This document shows, one piece after another, positions 6,453 to 7,246 of a stretch of 7,246 bases of DNA; the stretch's first letter is position 1, and the number at the start of each line of letters is the position of its first letter. The stretch spans positions 1 to 7,246 of the forward strand of contig QKFK01000089.1 in the NCBI GenBank assembly GCA_003252195.1, given 5' to 3'. The position numbers were made by a program, and so were the translations under genes. This DNA comes from Rhodospirillales bacterium. GTDB taxonomy: Bacteria > Pseudomonadota > Alphaproteobacteria > QKFK01 > SZUA-500. Under the pieces are notes generated by a model that searched no databases, was not told where the DNA came from, and saw only the letters and a program-made list of their open reading frames with translations.

Positions 6453-7246
6453 ATGCAAAAGGTTAGAAAAGCAGTATTCCCAGTAGCAGGATTGGGCACA
6501 AGATTTTTACCCGCTACAAAAGCTATCCCTAAGGAAATGCTTACTATTGTTGATAAACCTCTTATTCAGTATGCGGTTGAAGAAGCTTTAGAAGCTGGCA
6601 TTGAAGATATAATTTTTGTAACCTGCAGGGGCAAAAGTGTATTAGAAGACCACTTTGATTCATCACCAGAATTAGAGCGTGCATTATTAGCAAAAGGTCG
6701 CAATGACTTACTAGAAAAAATTAAGGTGAATTACCATGTTGCCTGCACTCGCCAAAGCGAACCTAAAGGTCTAGGTCACGCTGTGTGGTGTGCAAAAAAC
6801 CTTGTTGGAGATGAACCTTTTGCAGTTATTCTAGCAGATGACCTAATGCTCTCAAACCCACCATGCCTTAAAGAAATGGTAAAGTTATATAATGAGCTTG
6901 GTGGCAATGTTGTAGCGGTTGAAGATGTTCCTCGTGAACAAACCTATAAATACGGTATTTTAGACGTTGAGAGCGATAATGGTAAAGTCGTAAAAGCAAA
7001 AGGCTTAGTTGAAAAACCAACCCCAGAAGAAGCTCCATCGACAGTATCTATTATTGGTCGTTATATTCTATCTCCTAAAGTGTTTGAATATCTTGACAAG
7101 CAAGAAAGAGGCGCAGGCGGAGAAATCCAACTCACCGATGCCATTGCTCAAACTATGAGCCATGTTCCATCATATGGATATAGGTTCCAAGGCACGCGTT
7201 ATGACTGCGGAAGCAGAAAAGGCTTTGTGTTAGCAAATGCAGCTTG
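6453..7246 (+). CDS. galU: UTP-glucose-1-phosphate uridylyltransferase (3' end outside window)
   Basis: The frame is open for 264 codons plus two bases to the window edge; the family is usually about 290-300 residues, so roughly 30 are missing. GalU makes UDP-glucose from UTP and glucose-1-phosphate in the cytoplasm, feeding envelope polysaccharide and nucleotide-sugar pathways. Motifs read by translation are the nucleotidyltransferase loop GLGTRFLPATKAIPKEML (13-30), QSEPKGLGHAV in the uridine-binding region, ILADD with the metal-binding aspartates, TYKYGIL, the LVEKP segment with its substrate-binding lysine, GGEIQLTDAI, and RYDCGSRKGF near the C-terminus. No frameshift is present. It follows flbT after 14 bases and is probably in the same operon. 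RmlA-type thymidylyltransferases are excluded by the GalU-specific PATKAIPKEML and GGEIQLTDAI wording. Confidence 0.95.
   Translation, partial: MQKVRKAVFPVAGLGTRFLPATKAIPKEMLTIVDKPLIQYAVEEALEAGIEDIIFVTCRGKSVLEDHFDSSPELERALLAKGRNDLLEKIKVNYHVACTRQSEPKGLGHAVWCAKNLVGDEPFAVILADDLMLSNPPCLKEMVKLYNELGGNVVAVEDVPREQTYKYGILDVESDNGKVVKAKGLVEKPTPEEAPSTVSIIGRYILSPKVFEYLDKQERGAGGEIQLTDAIAQTMSHVPSYGYRFQGTRYDCGSRKGFVLANAA

Overview
The window is AT-rich and densely coding. It looks like the chromosome of a low-GC, flagellated alphaproteobacterium. The best taxonomic marker is an intact flbT (6004-6438), a flagellin regulator known essentially from Alphaproteobacteria. No transposase, phage, CRISPR or RNA gene was seen.

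Positions 1-5334 form a run of five plus-strand genes that reads as a flagellin-glycosylation island. First come two tandem paralogues, one cut by the window edge (1-342) and one complete (345-1928). The complete one joins N-terminal TPR repeats to a GT-B-type glycosyltransferase domain, the layout of Caulobacter FlmG, which glycosylates flagellin. Next are pseB (1983-2972) and pseC (2962-4095), the first two steps from UDP-GlcNAc to pseudaminic acid; they overlap by 11 bases. The fifth gene (4132-5334) is an unusual fusion: an endonuclease IV-like TIM barrel that keeps all nine expected metal ligands, followed by a GNAT acetyltransferase resembling PseH, the third pathway step. The later enzymes (PseG, PseI, PseF) are not in the window.

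Positions 5335-5476 are a convergent intergenic gap without a recognisable terminator. A minus-strand gene (5477-5851) encodes a small secreted cysteine-rich DUF4189-like protein. A 152-base divergent spacer follows, holding the likely start signals for that gene and for flbT.

The right end (6004-7246) carries flbT and, 14 bases later, the start of galU (UTP-glucose-1-phosphate uridylyltransferase), which runs off the edge. Taken together, the window links making a nonulosonic acid, attaching it to flagellin with TPR-guided transferases, and controlling flagellin expression through FlbT. The most unexpected item is the barrel-GNAT fusion; the second is the conserved tandem duplication of the FlmG-like transferase.
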